50,034 bases of DNA from Beroe ovata (Eukaryota; Ctenophora; Nuda; Beroida; Beroidae): assembly GCA_946803715.1 (NCBI GenBank), contig CAMPET010000368.1, positions 1 through 50,034 on the forward strand, written 5' to 3'. Under the pieces are notes generated by a model that was not told the DNA's origin, did no database searches, and saw only the letters and a list, made by a program, of their open reading frames with translations. The translations under genes were made by a program, and so were the position numbers. Every line of letters begins with the position of its first letter. Within the stretch, counting starts at the first letter, position 1. Positions 1 to 12,400 of the stretch are shown piece after piece.

Positions 1-1033
1 AAATGGCACTGTAGTGAAATGGCACTGTAGTGAAATGGCACTGTAGTGAAATGGCACTGTAGTGATATAGCACTGTAGTGAAATGGTACTGTAGTGAAAT
101 GGCACTGTAGTGAAATGGCACTGTAGTAGAATGGTACTGGTAGTGCAGTGAAATTAGAATTATCATACACTACCACCTTCATCTTCATACGAAACGAATG
201 CTCGACTTGACACAATTATTGACATGACGCTAAAATTCTATGAGTATGATAACGACCGGGCTCGCTAGAATAGATCATTTATTTGTCCTAATATAATAGC
301 CTGTCAAATCGCAGGAAGTGAATCAATTCTTGTAATCCATATTTTGTATGATCGCGTTATTTGTGGGGAGATAGTCTGAGTTAAGTTTCCATAACTGTCT
401 ATGTTGCAATTCATCTTGATCTCCATAAGCTTCCATTCAATGAATGACATTCATCCTATATGATACAGTCAACAGTGTTTTTCATATGGATTTTAAATTC
501 GTGCTATAGGAATTTTTCGGATATATATTATATATCCTCAAAGTTTATTGAATATCAATCACAAATTTCAATCGCCAAGATGAATTGTCAAAGCAACCTG
601 CAGTATTTTGTTGTGTGTGTATGTTGTTTGGTGTCAAACTTGATAGACAAGAGGACACCTTGTATCCCTATAAATGTCGAACGTCAATTTGCTTTTTATC
701 ATACAGGCGCACTCATGGTTCAAGTGCACAATCTCATACCCACGTGTTCAGAAATATGCACACGTGCATGTGCAATGTGATGTACGTGCACGTGACGTAT
801 TGGGCATATTCGGACTAGCTGCCTGAACACGGTAACCCATCTCGTAAAATCTCATGCCATGATTCTATGTTAATATGTTATCCCTGACTCTTATCTAATC
901 GTATATCCGATGGGACCAGTTATGCTAATTCTCCCTAGTCTCTCGACTTCACAGTGCTCTGGAAATAGGTGAAACCGATCCGACCATAGACTTGAGTTTG
1001 GACCTCGAATCATCTCAAATTTGACAAGTATTT
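1..1033. repeat. Dispersed ~1 kb repeat, copy 1, headed by a 16-bp minisatellite
   Basis: Positions 1-140 are tandem copies of the 16-base unit AAATGGCACTGTAGTG, slightly degenerate at the right end. The following ~890 bp match 15636-16509 at high identity with small indels. The copy runs off the left edge of the window, and on the right it ends at a single N (1034), so neither true end is visible. A minisatellite head on a non-coding body is known from several non-autonomous transposon groups, but I see no terminal inverted repeats or target duplication, so the class is unassigned. Confidence 0.85.
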
Positions 1034-1034
1034 N

Positions 1035-1669
1035 AGGAGTTAAACCGTACAAGTGTGTCCACTGCAGTAAAGCGTTCAGCAGGAGCAGTAACCTCAAAAC
1101 TCATCTCCTGACCCACACCGGGCTCAAGCCGTTCTCCTGCTCGTGCTGTAACAAGAGTTTCACCAGGCTGAGCTACCTCAAGGCTCACATGAAGGGTAAG
1201 CTTCAGTTCAGTATAGTTGACAAACTTCGCGACATCTCCATATTCTACTGTCCTCGATTGATATACTTGCTCGTCATTATAACGGGCCTGAACCATTCAA
1301 TGATACTCGTTGTTTTGCAATCTGTAGTTGTTGTTCACAAATACCCATTGCAGGTATACGGCACGCGGATAAGATCACGAGTCCGCAATGCGTTTCCCAG
1401 ACGTCGGCTGGAGTTTCCTCCCCGCACGAGACCCTGATCGCAGCGCTCGCCGACTCTACCTCGTCTACGGGGGAATTCCGGTCTATCGGTAATCTTAGTG
1501 TTCAAGTGGTATGAGGACATGCGATGGTGCTAACCGNGTTGTGGACAATACAGTCAAAGCATATTTACCTGACTTTACTGTTTACTGTCCCGCGCAGGAA
1601 AGTGGAATAATAGAGCTGAAAAATGACATGGCAAAACTGTTACTACTACTAGTTCAAGACTACGATTAA
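1035..1669 (+). CDS. C2H2 zinc-finger protein, 3' part
   Basis: Coding exons are 1035-1195, 1354-1508 and 1598-1669, with phases that match across both introns; the stop is TAA at 1667-1669. The first exon encodes a linker-like GVKPYKC followed by two C2H2 fingers (CxxC...HLLTH, then CxxC...HMKG). Exon 2 is Ser/Thr-rich without a recognised domain, and exon 3 encodes a short Leu-rich tail ending QDYD. The protein is probably a nuclear sequence-specific DNA-binding factor, inferred from the fingers only; I cannot assign an ortholog. The 5' end is missing, because the first visible exon abuts an N at 1034 and then the ~1 kb repeat. A second N (1537) lies in intron 2. Confidence 0.7.
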
Positions 1670-2040
1670 TTTTGGAAATTTCATGCGGCCAGCCGATCCA
1701 AATCTTAACGGTAACCGGGCGGATTTATTCTACCAGTATCAATTGAATAAGTTGACGAGTTATAGTGCTTGCTGTCACACTCAAACGCCGCGATTGATCG
1801 ATAAGGCGAGCATCACCATTAAAAAGTTAACTCACTTATTTGGATGACTTTTGGACCCTCACGTCAAGTGTTATGAATGAAAGTAATTAATGAAACATTT
1901 TAATTCTTTTATTTTACGATTTACTTTAAATTCCAAACGAATAACCATGAGTTATAAGAGTATGAGATGATCATGAGTATAATTAATATTGAATATGTAT
2001 CGGCTATATATTATGAATATCTATAGGTATTCACTTTCAG

Positions 2041-2151
2041 TTGTCAGATTTTATCTGACCTCAGTTTCTCGCGCGCGGCGCGCGCGCCTTCATCGAAGGC
2101 CTTCGATGAAGGCGCGCTCGCGCGAGAAACAGGTCAGGTAACATCTGACAA
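2041..2151. mobile_element. 111-bp foldback MITE with 9-bp target duplication
   Basis: The element is an almost complete palindrome. Its left arm begins TTGTCAGATTTTATCTGACC and its right arm is the imperfect reverse complement ending ATCTGACAA, with the centre near CGAAGGCCTTCG. It is flanked by a perfect 9-bp direct repeat CACTTTCAG at 2032-2040 and 2152-2160. No coding capacity, so it is non-autonomous. An 8-9 bp target duplication fits hAT or Mutator-like transposases; the family is not settled. Confidence 0.85.
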
Positions 2152-2446
2152 CACTTTCAGTATAATCTACATCAAATTCAATATCAATATGTAAATTAAT
2201 TGTAGTTATTTTTCATTTTGTGAGAAATATTTGTCAGATTTTATCTGAGCAGTGAGCTGACCTCGTTCGCGTTTCTTTGTCCTCGCGTGTGCGAAAAACA
2301 GTGCACAGTTCAGATTATGAATTAAAACTGAATTTCAATTTTCATGCGTCATATCTAGATCATATCTGTTCCCGCACTGTTTCTCGAGCGCGGCGCGCTC
2401 GATCTCGAGAAACACTTAACAGTGCAGTGGAAATATAACATCCGGC

Positions 2447-2800
2447 AAGTTGTCTGGCGATGCTAGACCGCTGATGCAAGCCGCGAAGCGGCTTGCGTCT
2501 GAGAATAAGTCTGAGAATAAGTTTGCGCGCGCGCGCAACGAAATTCTCGACAGGGCCAGGGGCTATCATCGATCGACGCGACAACCGGCAAGCTAAGTAG
2601 ACAAGCGCACTGGTGATAACATTAAAGCAATGAACAAATCATGAAGCAGCGCGTAGAACGTATAGAAATCGATTTGTCGAATGTCGATGCTTGTCGATCG
2701 ATGATAGACCCTGTCGAGAATTTCGTTTTGCGCGCGCGCGGCGCATCAGCGGCGCATCAGCGGCTTGCATCAGCGGTCTAGCATCGCCAGACAAGTCGAT
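2447..2800. mobile_element. Large inverted repeat (two ~110-130 bp arms)
   Basis: The arm at about 2447-2585 and the arm at about 2692-2800 are reverse complements over most of their length. Shared blocks include the GTCGATCGATGATAG end, the CTGTCGAGAATTTCGTT block, a CGCG run, and GCGGTCTAGCATCGCCAGAC. The arms are separated by about 107 bp of AT-richer sequence (2586-2691). A third partial copy in direct orientation lies near 2940-3025. This looks like a foldback element or two copies in opposite orientation; no clear target duplication was found. Confidence 0.7.
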
Positions 2801-2813
2801 GCCAGACCGCTGA

Positions 2814-2927
2814 TTGTTCCCGCGCTGCGTGACCCAAATACTCCGCGCGCGCTGCGCGTCTCCTTTCTACGACTTTTCAGTTCACTGAGTAGAACAGGGG
2901 CGCGCAACGTGTGCACACCGCTGATGC
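2814..2927. repeat. ~110-bp repeat shared in inverse orientation with 21470-21575
   Basis: This stretch matches the reverse complement of about 21470-21575 with only a few differences and one short indel. Shared blocks include GCGCTGCGTGACCCAAATAC, GACTTTTCAGTTCACTGAGT and GGGGCGCGCAACGTGTGCAC. It shows that the repeat fields upstream of CNDP2 and downstream of the LIM gene belong to one family. Confidence 0.8.
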
Positions 2928-3492
2928 AAGCTGCCTGCGCACTGCGGAGCGGCTATTGCGCCAAAAAGTTCGCCGCGCGCGCAAAGCGAAATTCTCGACA
3001 GGGTCTATCAAAGATTATCGATCGACAAAGTGCAGCGAAAATCAAATATTAATATTATTGATTATTGTTGCGCGAGCAATAAAATTCTCAATAGGGTTTA
3101 TCATGTTTCCACGGCCCAGCGAATCTGGAAACGTACGTTGCGACTTGCAAGACCCAATTTGGCTGTCGATGATAGCCTTGTAGGATTTCTCCCTACTCTT
3201 GCAGATGAATATGTTTTTATTATTTATTTATTTATGTTATCTTAATGTACTTCACTATTTCCCTCATTTTTAAGTGGAACTAAACATTGTGGGCCAAAAA
3301 TTCGAATTCAAATCAACATGCTTTTCTCATTTGCTACTATAAGGGCTGCCAGTACAGAACTACAGGATGTTAGGTCCATAATTTTTGAAGATAACTTGAT
3401 GGACATTGATATATACATATAGGTGTGTACAAGGACGTAAATTGGACAATAATATGAATATTGAATGTATGAAGATGATTTCTCACTTTAGG

Positions 3493-6400
3493 ATGGGATT
3501 AAAAGATCTAGACAAGGTTTTCTCATACATAGATGATCATAAAGATGATCTCATCCAACATCTGGCAAAGTGTGTTGCAATTAAGAGTGTGTCTGCATGG
3601 CCTGAGAATAGGCCGGATGTGCAGCGAATGGTCGACCATGTTGCAAACATGATTGAAGTGTTGGGAGGAACAGTTGAAAAGTGTGATGTTGGTGTACAGA
3701 AGTTGCCTGATGGGAGTATCATACCTTTGCCAAATGTTATCCTTGGTAAGTGAGTATTGAGTAATAATTACAGATTCTTAAAATTCAAAAGTTGATTGTC
3801 ATGAGAGGGGAAAAACCAATCAGTGCTTTTGCAGCAGTGAATTTATTTGTTATATGGCAATTGGCAGAAATTTCTTAAAGAATATTACATTATCAAGACA
3901 TGAACTTATACCTTCTCTATATCAGCTAAACTTGGAACAGACAAGAACAAGAGGACTGTCTGTGTTTATGGTCACTTAGATGTGCAGCCTGCTGCAATAG
4001 AGGATGGATGGGACTCTGAACCATTCACATTGGAGGAGAGAGATGGGAAGCTTTATGGTAGAGGGGCATCTGATGACAAAGGTCCAGCCATTGGATGGCT
4101 TCATGTAGCACAAGCCTATAAGGAGCTTGGTCTTGAGCTCCCTGTTAACTTATGGGTTTGTAGAATACTTCTCCTATTTAGTTGACAATTTGATATTATT
4201 TGATTGGATTGGAAATATTCAACAAAATAAGTTTCATTAATGGATTTCCAGTCAATAGTAATTATGATGCACATTGTACAATAAATTCAGATGTGTTTTG
4301 AGGGTATGGAAGAAAGTGGGAGTGAGGGTTTGGATGAACTTATAGAAGCTAGAAAGGACAATTTCTTCAAAGTAAGTTTCTAGATTTCATTGCATTCATT
4401 CATATTGTTTTACAATATTTGAATATTACTTTTCTAAATATCAAACCATCTGATTCTATGGAATCATATAGGTACATAGGTAACGATACACATTGACCAT
4501 CAAAAGGTATTGTATAGCAAATATAACTCTAGGTCAATTGCTCACAATTGCTGCTAATAATAAGATATTGTCTTTCACTTGTCCTCTATTACACTCATTT
4601 CTATATTATTCGACATGACAGTTGCTCTTCTGCTCAGGGAGCCTGTCCTGTTTCCTTTGAAAACACAAGGCAGAGATTTTATGGAAGCAATTATTTTGTC
4701 ACCATTGTATATGATCGGGTTGATAACGCTATTGATTGGGATGAGAAGAATAGAGCAAAATTCATATAAGAAAGTTGCATCCATCAATAGAAAAAAGTGA
4801 AGTATACAAATGAAAATGAATGGTACCCAAGTTACAAAGTCCGTGAGAATAATCAATGATATCTTTCTCTGGAGTCGGAGCATTGAGTTACGCTGTGAGG
4901 CAGATGCTCCTGATGTTTTGGTGCTGGATGCAGCATGTTTGAAGATGATTATGTAACAGCCTGTGATAATTATGAAACACAATGCACTAACAGCTAATAT
5001 TGTCAAAGAGAACGCCATCTGTGGATCATTTGCAGTCACAAAGTATTTAAATAAGCAAACTCCTTGGTTTCCATAAAAACCAATTCTTCTACCCTTATGA
5101 ATTGGATTCTCATTTAATGTATCGTTCCCAGCATAAAACAAACTACGAACCTCATCTTCATAATCTTCCCATGGAATCTTAAGCCAACCATGAGTAAACT
5201 CATTGGACCCTTTGTAAGCAGAAAAAAAGTTAGATAATTCCAACCGGTCAACTGCCCCAGTGAACAATGGAATTTTAGTGAAATATAAACCATTTACAAA
5301 ATATGTAGACAAAGGCCGTAACACTGGAACCAACGCGATAGTGAAAGCTATAGCAGCAACCAGAAGACACGTGGCAATTATTTTCATCACTCTCTTGGTA
5401 TTGAGTTCGCCGGCATTCATCATGGACTTTAATGAGATCATCCTGAAGATACTAAGAGTTGTCATGGAAAACATAGAAATGAGAGTGCCAGTTGTGCTCA
5501 CTACCCCTAGGATAGAACAATCGTCACTGCTTAACCATTCATAACTTTTCTCACAATAAGTATCTCCAAAGGAAAGAGTCTCAGCTACAATACATATCAT
5601 GTAGATTCCCACCAGCATATCACCTACAGAGATCATGGCTATGAATGACTGGTTTATGAAACTGTTCATTTGTCTAATTGTGCGTACCTCTAGGAAGTGT
5701 TTCACGATAGAAACAATGTTAACAAGTGAGGCTGTGGTTCCAATAATTCCAGCAACAACTATGTAATGTTTGGTAATGATGCTTCTTGTATGGTCCCTGG
5801 TACAGTCCTCATTGCACTCATCATATCTATTTGGACAGTCGGTTTTTCCATCACACTTTTGTGACATCTTGAGATATCTTTTCTCTGGCGAAACATCCTC
5901 ACCACATGAGAATGTTGGGGTATTACTGGATGAACAGTCAGATTCATCAGAACCATCCGTACAATCAATCTTCGTGTTGCACCATGATACCCTTGGAATG
6001 ACTTCTTGATTATCACACATTTTATAGGCAAAGTCGGATCCCCTGTCCATTTTAACAAACATCCACTGGTGTTTTTTCACACCTTCAACTTTCGATGTGC
6101 CTTCTGTTAGTGAATAATTGAATATGTGATTTGTTATGCAAGCAGTCCCCTCCTCATCACTAAGACAGGTAAATTGCTCTGCGTAATAGTACCATCTCTT
6201 CTCACATTGAAAATCTGGCTGCTGGATACCGGTCAAGCAGTCTGGATCATAAATAACGATGTCCATCCCATCGTATTGATATTGCTTTTGCAATCCCTGC
6301 GGATCATGACAAAAATGCTCTTCGTTCATTTCGGGACAATCTTTGACTCCATCGCACATCATATTTAGCTTTATGTAGTTGAGTGATTCATCGGACTTGT

Positions 6401-9400
6401 TACTCGGACATTGAATATAATCCTCTTCAGCGTCAAGACACGACCCTGAAGCAAGGAGCCATACTTGATTCTCTGTACAAGTTTCGGACCTGAGACAAAT
6501 TTCATCTTCGCCATGCAAACAATGAGTGAATCCATCGCACTGCAATAACCTCCCTATCGTGACATTTGCCATCGTTCCATTTGCAAATTCGAATTCGCAC
6601 AACACTGTTCTCCCTTCCAACTCAGAGGGACAGTTGATGTAGCTTGTTTCTGTGTCACTACAATATGGAAAGCCTGTAGGATCGCACATCTGATTGGTGT
6701 ATACATCTCCATATCCAGACACAGTGTTTGGTCTCTCATTCCGAGTTGAATATTGGCAGCTCAATTCCCTCTTGCAACCAGCTAGCCCATCCTCCTTACC
6801 CATACATGAAGCGAAGTGATCGTCTAGGCAGGTGGCATATGGGGGTACCCACGCTTTGACCCGGTCATCGGTGGCGCGTTCTTTGACACATACCAGACCT
6901 CTATCATGACCACAGGCAAGCTCATCTTCAAACAAAGGGAAGTGTCCTTTCTTGTCATAGGAACCACAATCATCTTTATAATTGCACATCAACTCACGAC
7001 GTATAACCTTCCCATTATAACACTCGAAAAGCTGGCCTGTACAGGCAGAGTAAGCATACGTGTTTCTACCGATACATTCCACATCTGTGACGTCATTTTG
7101 ACACATAGCGTCAGTCGGCACAGCTGTGTACTTGCCTGTTAATCCGATGCATATGGTGGTGTTGAGCACATGGCTGTTCGGGATCAGGTCTACATTCGGA
7201 CAGTTACATGCCTGCTCTTCCGTCCCTGTGTCACGTGTGATTGGTTATCGGCGGCAATTATCGGTATCCAAGCCGTGGAGACTTCGTGTGTGACTGCGTG
7301 AAACACACCGGGTACTGTGCGTATCTTTCATGAATTTACGAATATGGTTGAGGGAGAAGGTGGGAACTGGGAGAAAAACAGCAAATTTGCAAACGGCTAT
7401 TTATACTCGCGTGTTATATACTTACTGCATGAGGTGCTATACGTGCATTTCCCGTCCTGTGTGATCTGGGTCGTGTATGTCCGTAAGGTGATGGGGTCAC
7501 ACAAGTACACTCTCTTGTCCATGCCAGGAACATCCTTGTATGTGAGAGCACACTCCCTCCCATTCACCGTTTCCACTCTTGTGCTCCAGTCTTGGGTAGG
7601 AACAGGAATTAGTACATCGAGCACTCTTGTCTGATTGTTACGATATTATTGACAAAAAACCCAAAGTCGGTCATTGGAACAATTTGTTTACTAACCCTGG
7701 AGAACATAATCTTCCACAACGGCAGTTTGCTTTGCTGTATAGATAATTTGCCCAGCCGTGTGGGGTAAGGTAAACTTGCAAGTGAACTCCATGCCATTTT
7801 CTAAAAATCGAAGTGGATGAATAATACTTTTTAAATGTATTTTTATGACTTGAGCCAAATAATGACCGCTTCAGTCAATTCTACATTTTGCTGAAACAGT
7901 AGCAAATTTCAATAATTAGGATTTAGTTTTACCTTGTGGGAATTTGTTGCTAACCAGTCTTGAGTGAAACCGTGTGCCTGCTTCATTCTCACTGTTCACG
8001 ACTTTGTACGGTATCGGCTCTAAAATTCGTAATATATATAGAGGAAATCTTAATGATCTATTACATGTGTTAGCTATAACATTTACCGTATGATACAAAT
8101 CTCGAATATAATATAAGACGTGCTTACGTTCAACCCTGATCTGATCTCCAGTTTTCATTTCTGAACCACTAGCTATAACTACCCCGTTAAAGATGTACCC
8201 CGCCTGTTTCCAATAATCACTAGACGAGCTCGTCGCAGAGAATGCCCCAACCAGATTGTAGTCACAAAGCAAAGAAATCGTCTCACTGGGATACATGTGC
8301 GGATGTTGTACTTATCAGGGAAAATCAACACGTGTCTCATTCAATGAGTCACGCGCGCGGTTAATGTTAATATACATTAATTGATAACTCACTCGTCCAA
8401 TTTGAGCGTCCATATAGATGTTGGGAAGCAATTCCCCACTACAGGAAATTCCCGCGAGCCAGCTAGTTCGACATACAGATAAACAGTTTGATCTGTTCTA
8501 AGATAATGGGAGCTTATTAGAGTCGTAGCTATTTGGACAAGACTGGATATATTTCGAGTCGCAAGCATAGCATGAATCAGTGTAATAGTATACTGAAAAG
8601 TAAAGGATGCTGACTGCTGAGTACCTATCAGTGTATGAAATGCAAAGAATGCTGAGTTTATATCTTACCCTGAAAACTTCCACAAGACTTTTAATCGTGA
8701 TTCAAATCCATTATCATCGACATGATAGGGAAAGTAAAGGTCAAATGATGCGGACATCTCTTCTGTTTGGGGTCTCCGAACGGAAATCCCCGATTTTAGC
8801 GAAACATTCTTCTCAGTTTCATCGAATACGATATTTTTCCACTCTGATAGTAGTAAGTAGGCAAATTGGGTATTGAGTGTTGGAATATAAAAAGCAGTAT
8901 GCCAAACTAACATACCATCTCCTGATAAAATTGCTTACTGCTTTGAGCTGCATTGCAGAGTCCACATGTCAGTTGGCATTGAGGCACTCCATATCCATGA
9001 TAGAATTCGCCTGCACTCCCTTCACACCAGCCTTTTTCTTTGATATTGAGGCAACTCCATGGGACCAAATCGAAACATCTTCCTGTCAACAATAAAACAA
9101 TGTATGGAAAAGGGGATTGCGTATTGGCAGCAAAGAACAGGGGAAATGACCATCTCTCCTCCACTCTCCACGACGCACCTGATATAGAACAAGTGTATAG
9201 CACTGAAGTGAATTTGGGAACTTCACGTTGGCCGTCTTCCACATCATTGCAGTAAGAAGTTCCTTGGAGAACATCCATCTGACATTGCTCCTCGCCATCA
9301 CACTTTGCTTGCAACTCGCTCGTCCTGTCAGAATATGGGATTGCGTTTTTTCATATATCCACTCCGATGAAACTATGGGCAAAATCAATGACAACTGACG

Positions 9401-12400
9401 TATCACGAGATACTTCAATGATTCTTACCGATCAATGAAACAGTCCTGGTCGAAATCATTGTATTTTCCTCCACAAGGAGCGTCATCCATACTGTAGGAG
9501 TAGTCCTCTGACCATCCTTGGATAGCTCTGTATATGACGATCTTCTGGCTGTCCGTACACGCTAACGTTATCGGCGTGTCGTCACATGAAGATCCACTGT
9601 AATCATCTGCCACGGGAAAACATGTATGTTGGGTCGAACTTATTGATGATCCGACCATCATGTTCAATGTTCATCTTTACGTTTAATTAAGGTCATTGGA
9701 CGATCAGTGTTGGATAAAAATTACCTCATTTCATTATAATTGTTTATCATCATCAACTTACCTACTCCAATTGATCTGTATACGAGGTCCCCATCAACGT
9801 ACCACGACACTTCAGGTGATAATCCCGGCATCATTTCTCTCTCCTCCTCCGTCAGTTCAGTTTCCAAATCAAATGTGCAGTCCACATCCATGGTGCTCTG
9901 TGCCAAGCTGTAAACTGTTCCCGGGTCTGGGGATTTTATGATTCTGAACACACCGAACATATAAAGTGGTGATTACATGGTGATTACATGGTGATTACTT
10001 CATCTGCCTAGGTTATTATCGGAACACTGAATATATAATTGATGTGACTTGTGATTGATTCATCTTCCTAGATTGTAGGATCTGGCTGTAGGAGTTTCAA
10101 AAAGTTGGAGCAGTCTTTTGAATAAAGTACGTTTCTGTCTTACAGACATGGAAAGTACCTGCTTCCTTTATGACAAGTTCGGTGAGCCCTGCACGCAAAA
10201 CTGCTACAACTTGAAATATCTGGAGCAAAAACATCCCTAGAAATTGAAAATGAATGAGTGTGGAAGAACTGGGGTGACCAAAGGAAGTGTTTCAAATCTG
10301 AAATAGCAAGGCACGAATTATAGAAGTCGAGAAGGTTTGAACACTGTTCATTGAACCGTTACATCTGAGGTTATCAATGATAACCTCAAATGATAACCTC
10401 AGATGATAACTTATCATCTGAGGTTACATCTGAGGTTACATCTGAGGTCACATCTGAGGTCACATTTGAGGTCACATCTGTGGTTACATCTGTGGTTACA
10501 TCTGAGGTTACATCTGTGGTTACATCTGTGGTTACATCTGTGGTTATCACACCGATTGTAACAACCACACTTTCCTTCAGGACGTCGACTACGTGTGTAT
10601 CAGTGACAACTACTGGCTAGGAAACTCTAAACCGTGTCTTACATATGGTCTTCGTGGTGTTTGTTACTTCTTTGTCGAGATAGAATGTGCAAAGAAAGAT
10701 CTACACAGTGGTGTCTACGGTGGTGCTGTGTAAGTTGACACCGTGCATCACTGCGCAATGACACCGCCATGATACAAATATGTATGTTAAGCGCAATATT
10801 GACACCATGAAACCCAGGCACGAAGCTATGGTCGACTGTGTCAACGTGCTCTCCAAGCTCGTCGACACGAAAGGGAAAATCCTGATCCCTGGGATAAACG
10901 AAGCTGTTGCTCCTATGACGGAGCAAGAAAAAGAGGTAAGCGAGAACTCTTCTGTTGAATGACGCACCTGTTTTTCTTATAATAGTGTTGACTACGAAAT
11001 AAATGCGAACTATTGTCTTGTTCTTGGAAAAAACATGAGAATTCTAGAAAGTTTACCGCATTGAATTAAGAGAGTTATTTTTTGTTGGACCTGACTCGTG
11101 TGTGTGTGTATGTGTGTGTCTGAGAGGAATGGAACCGCACTTTTGTATTTGTGAACAGGTGCAAGATCAATGCCCATTTTCTTGCCAAGTCAGGATGTTT
11201 TCTATATTGGACTCATCATATGATATCATAGTGTACTGCAGTCAAGCGTGGACAGTGGACACCCATGTCTGGCATAAAGTGAATAATTAAAGTTTACATC
11301 ACGTGATTTAGAATATATAATCACAGTTTTAGTTTTTACTATCGTTAGTTTTACTCAATTATCTGAGCGGTGTAAATCTCATGATGTGCTTTGTTTAACA
11401 CTACTTCTGTAGGAGCCTATTTTAATAATGAGCCTTTTTAGAAGCCTATTTTGAGGAGCTTATTTTAAGGAGCCTATTTAAACGTGCTTCAAATCTAAAC
11501 CTTTTAGGTTTACAAGCCCATCGAGTTCTGCCTCGATTCCTACAAGGGGGACATTGGGTGTGATGTTCTGCAAAAAGAGACTAAGGAGGAAGTACTACAA
11601 CAAAGGTATTCCCCCTCCATTCCCTCTTACACTCCCTCTCCCTCTCCCACTCTCTCTTCCACTCCCACTCCCTCTTCAACTCCCATTCCCTCTTCGGGAC
11701 TCCCGCCACAACTCTCACCCCCTTCCCCTCCTTCACTTCCCCCACTTCCCCTTTTCGTGCACGTCGCGACATAAATGTTTTTCTACACATTAATGCATCC
11801 TTGGGCTTCAGGATAGACAATCAATATTTTTGGGGACTGTTTCGGCATTTTATCTACGAAAGCATGTCAGAAAAACTTGGCGTGAAGGGATCAAACGATC
11901 TGCGAAATGGTTTTCGTAAAATCATGAGCACGCCGAAATATGTAAAATTCTCCGCAAGCGATTTATTAAGACCTATCTTGAGTAATGATCTAACGGGGGA
12001 GGCAATGCTAATAACTGTTCAAAGCTACCCAAAATGACCCCCTTCCTCAGTTGAGCAATGGATATAATCATTGTGTGCAATACACCAATACAGCATTATC
12101 AGCACCAAAACCAAAAATATAATGTTATACCACCGATTGCACAGTGCAATGATGATTAGAAATGATGATTAGAAATGATAATTAGAAATGATGATTAAAT
12201 CTCATTACTAGTCCCATTGTTCAACTGAGGAATGGGGCATCGAGAAGTTGGGTAAACCATGAACAATTATTAGTCAATTCCTACCAATGGAACTATGGAA
12301 GCTCATCCAAATTTTACAGCATCAGAGCAAAGTATGAATTGTACTATAATAATTGTCATTGAGGATGGTCCTATTTGCTCGCTCAAATAATGATCTGAAT

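Larger units (their letters stand above)
1670..3490. other. Intergenic region rich in GC-rich inverted repeats
   Basis: Between the zinc-finger gene and CNDP2 there is no convincing coding sequence. The region holds several CGCG-rich foldback structures (2041-2151, about 2365-2450, and 2447-2800) and a further related fragment near 2940-3025. The open frames here run through these palindromes and show no protein family. Confidence 0.7.

Noticed and set aside
585-818. 77-codon open frame also present in the second repeat copy (16068-16301)
   Set aside because: Both begin at TTG, not ATG. The two copies differ at 11 residues, and most base differences change the amino acid, so there is no sign of protein constraint. 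It follows from the repeat homology.
7397-7624. Separate small secreted protein on the minus strand
   Set aside because: Its frame and splice phases join it to the receptor exons on either side, so it is an internal exon.
10386-10620. Val/Thr/Ser repeat frames on both strands
   Set aside because: The 12-bp minisatellite unit is a multiple of three and lacks stops on both strands; these are not proteins.
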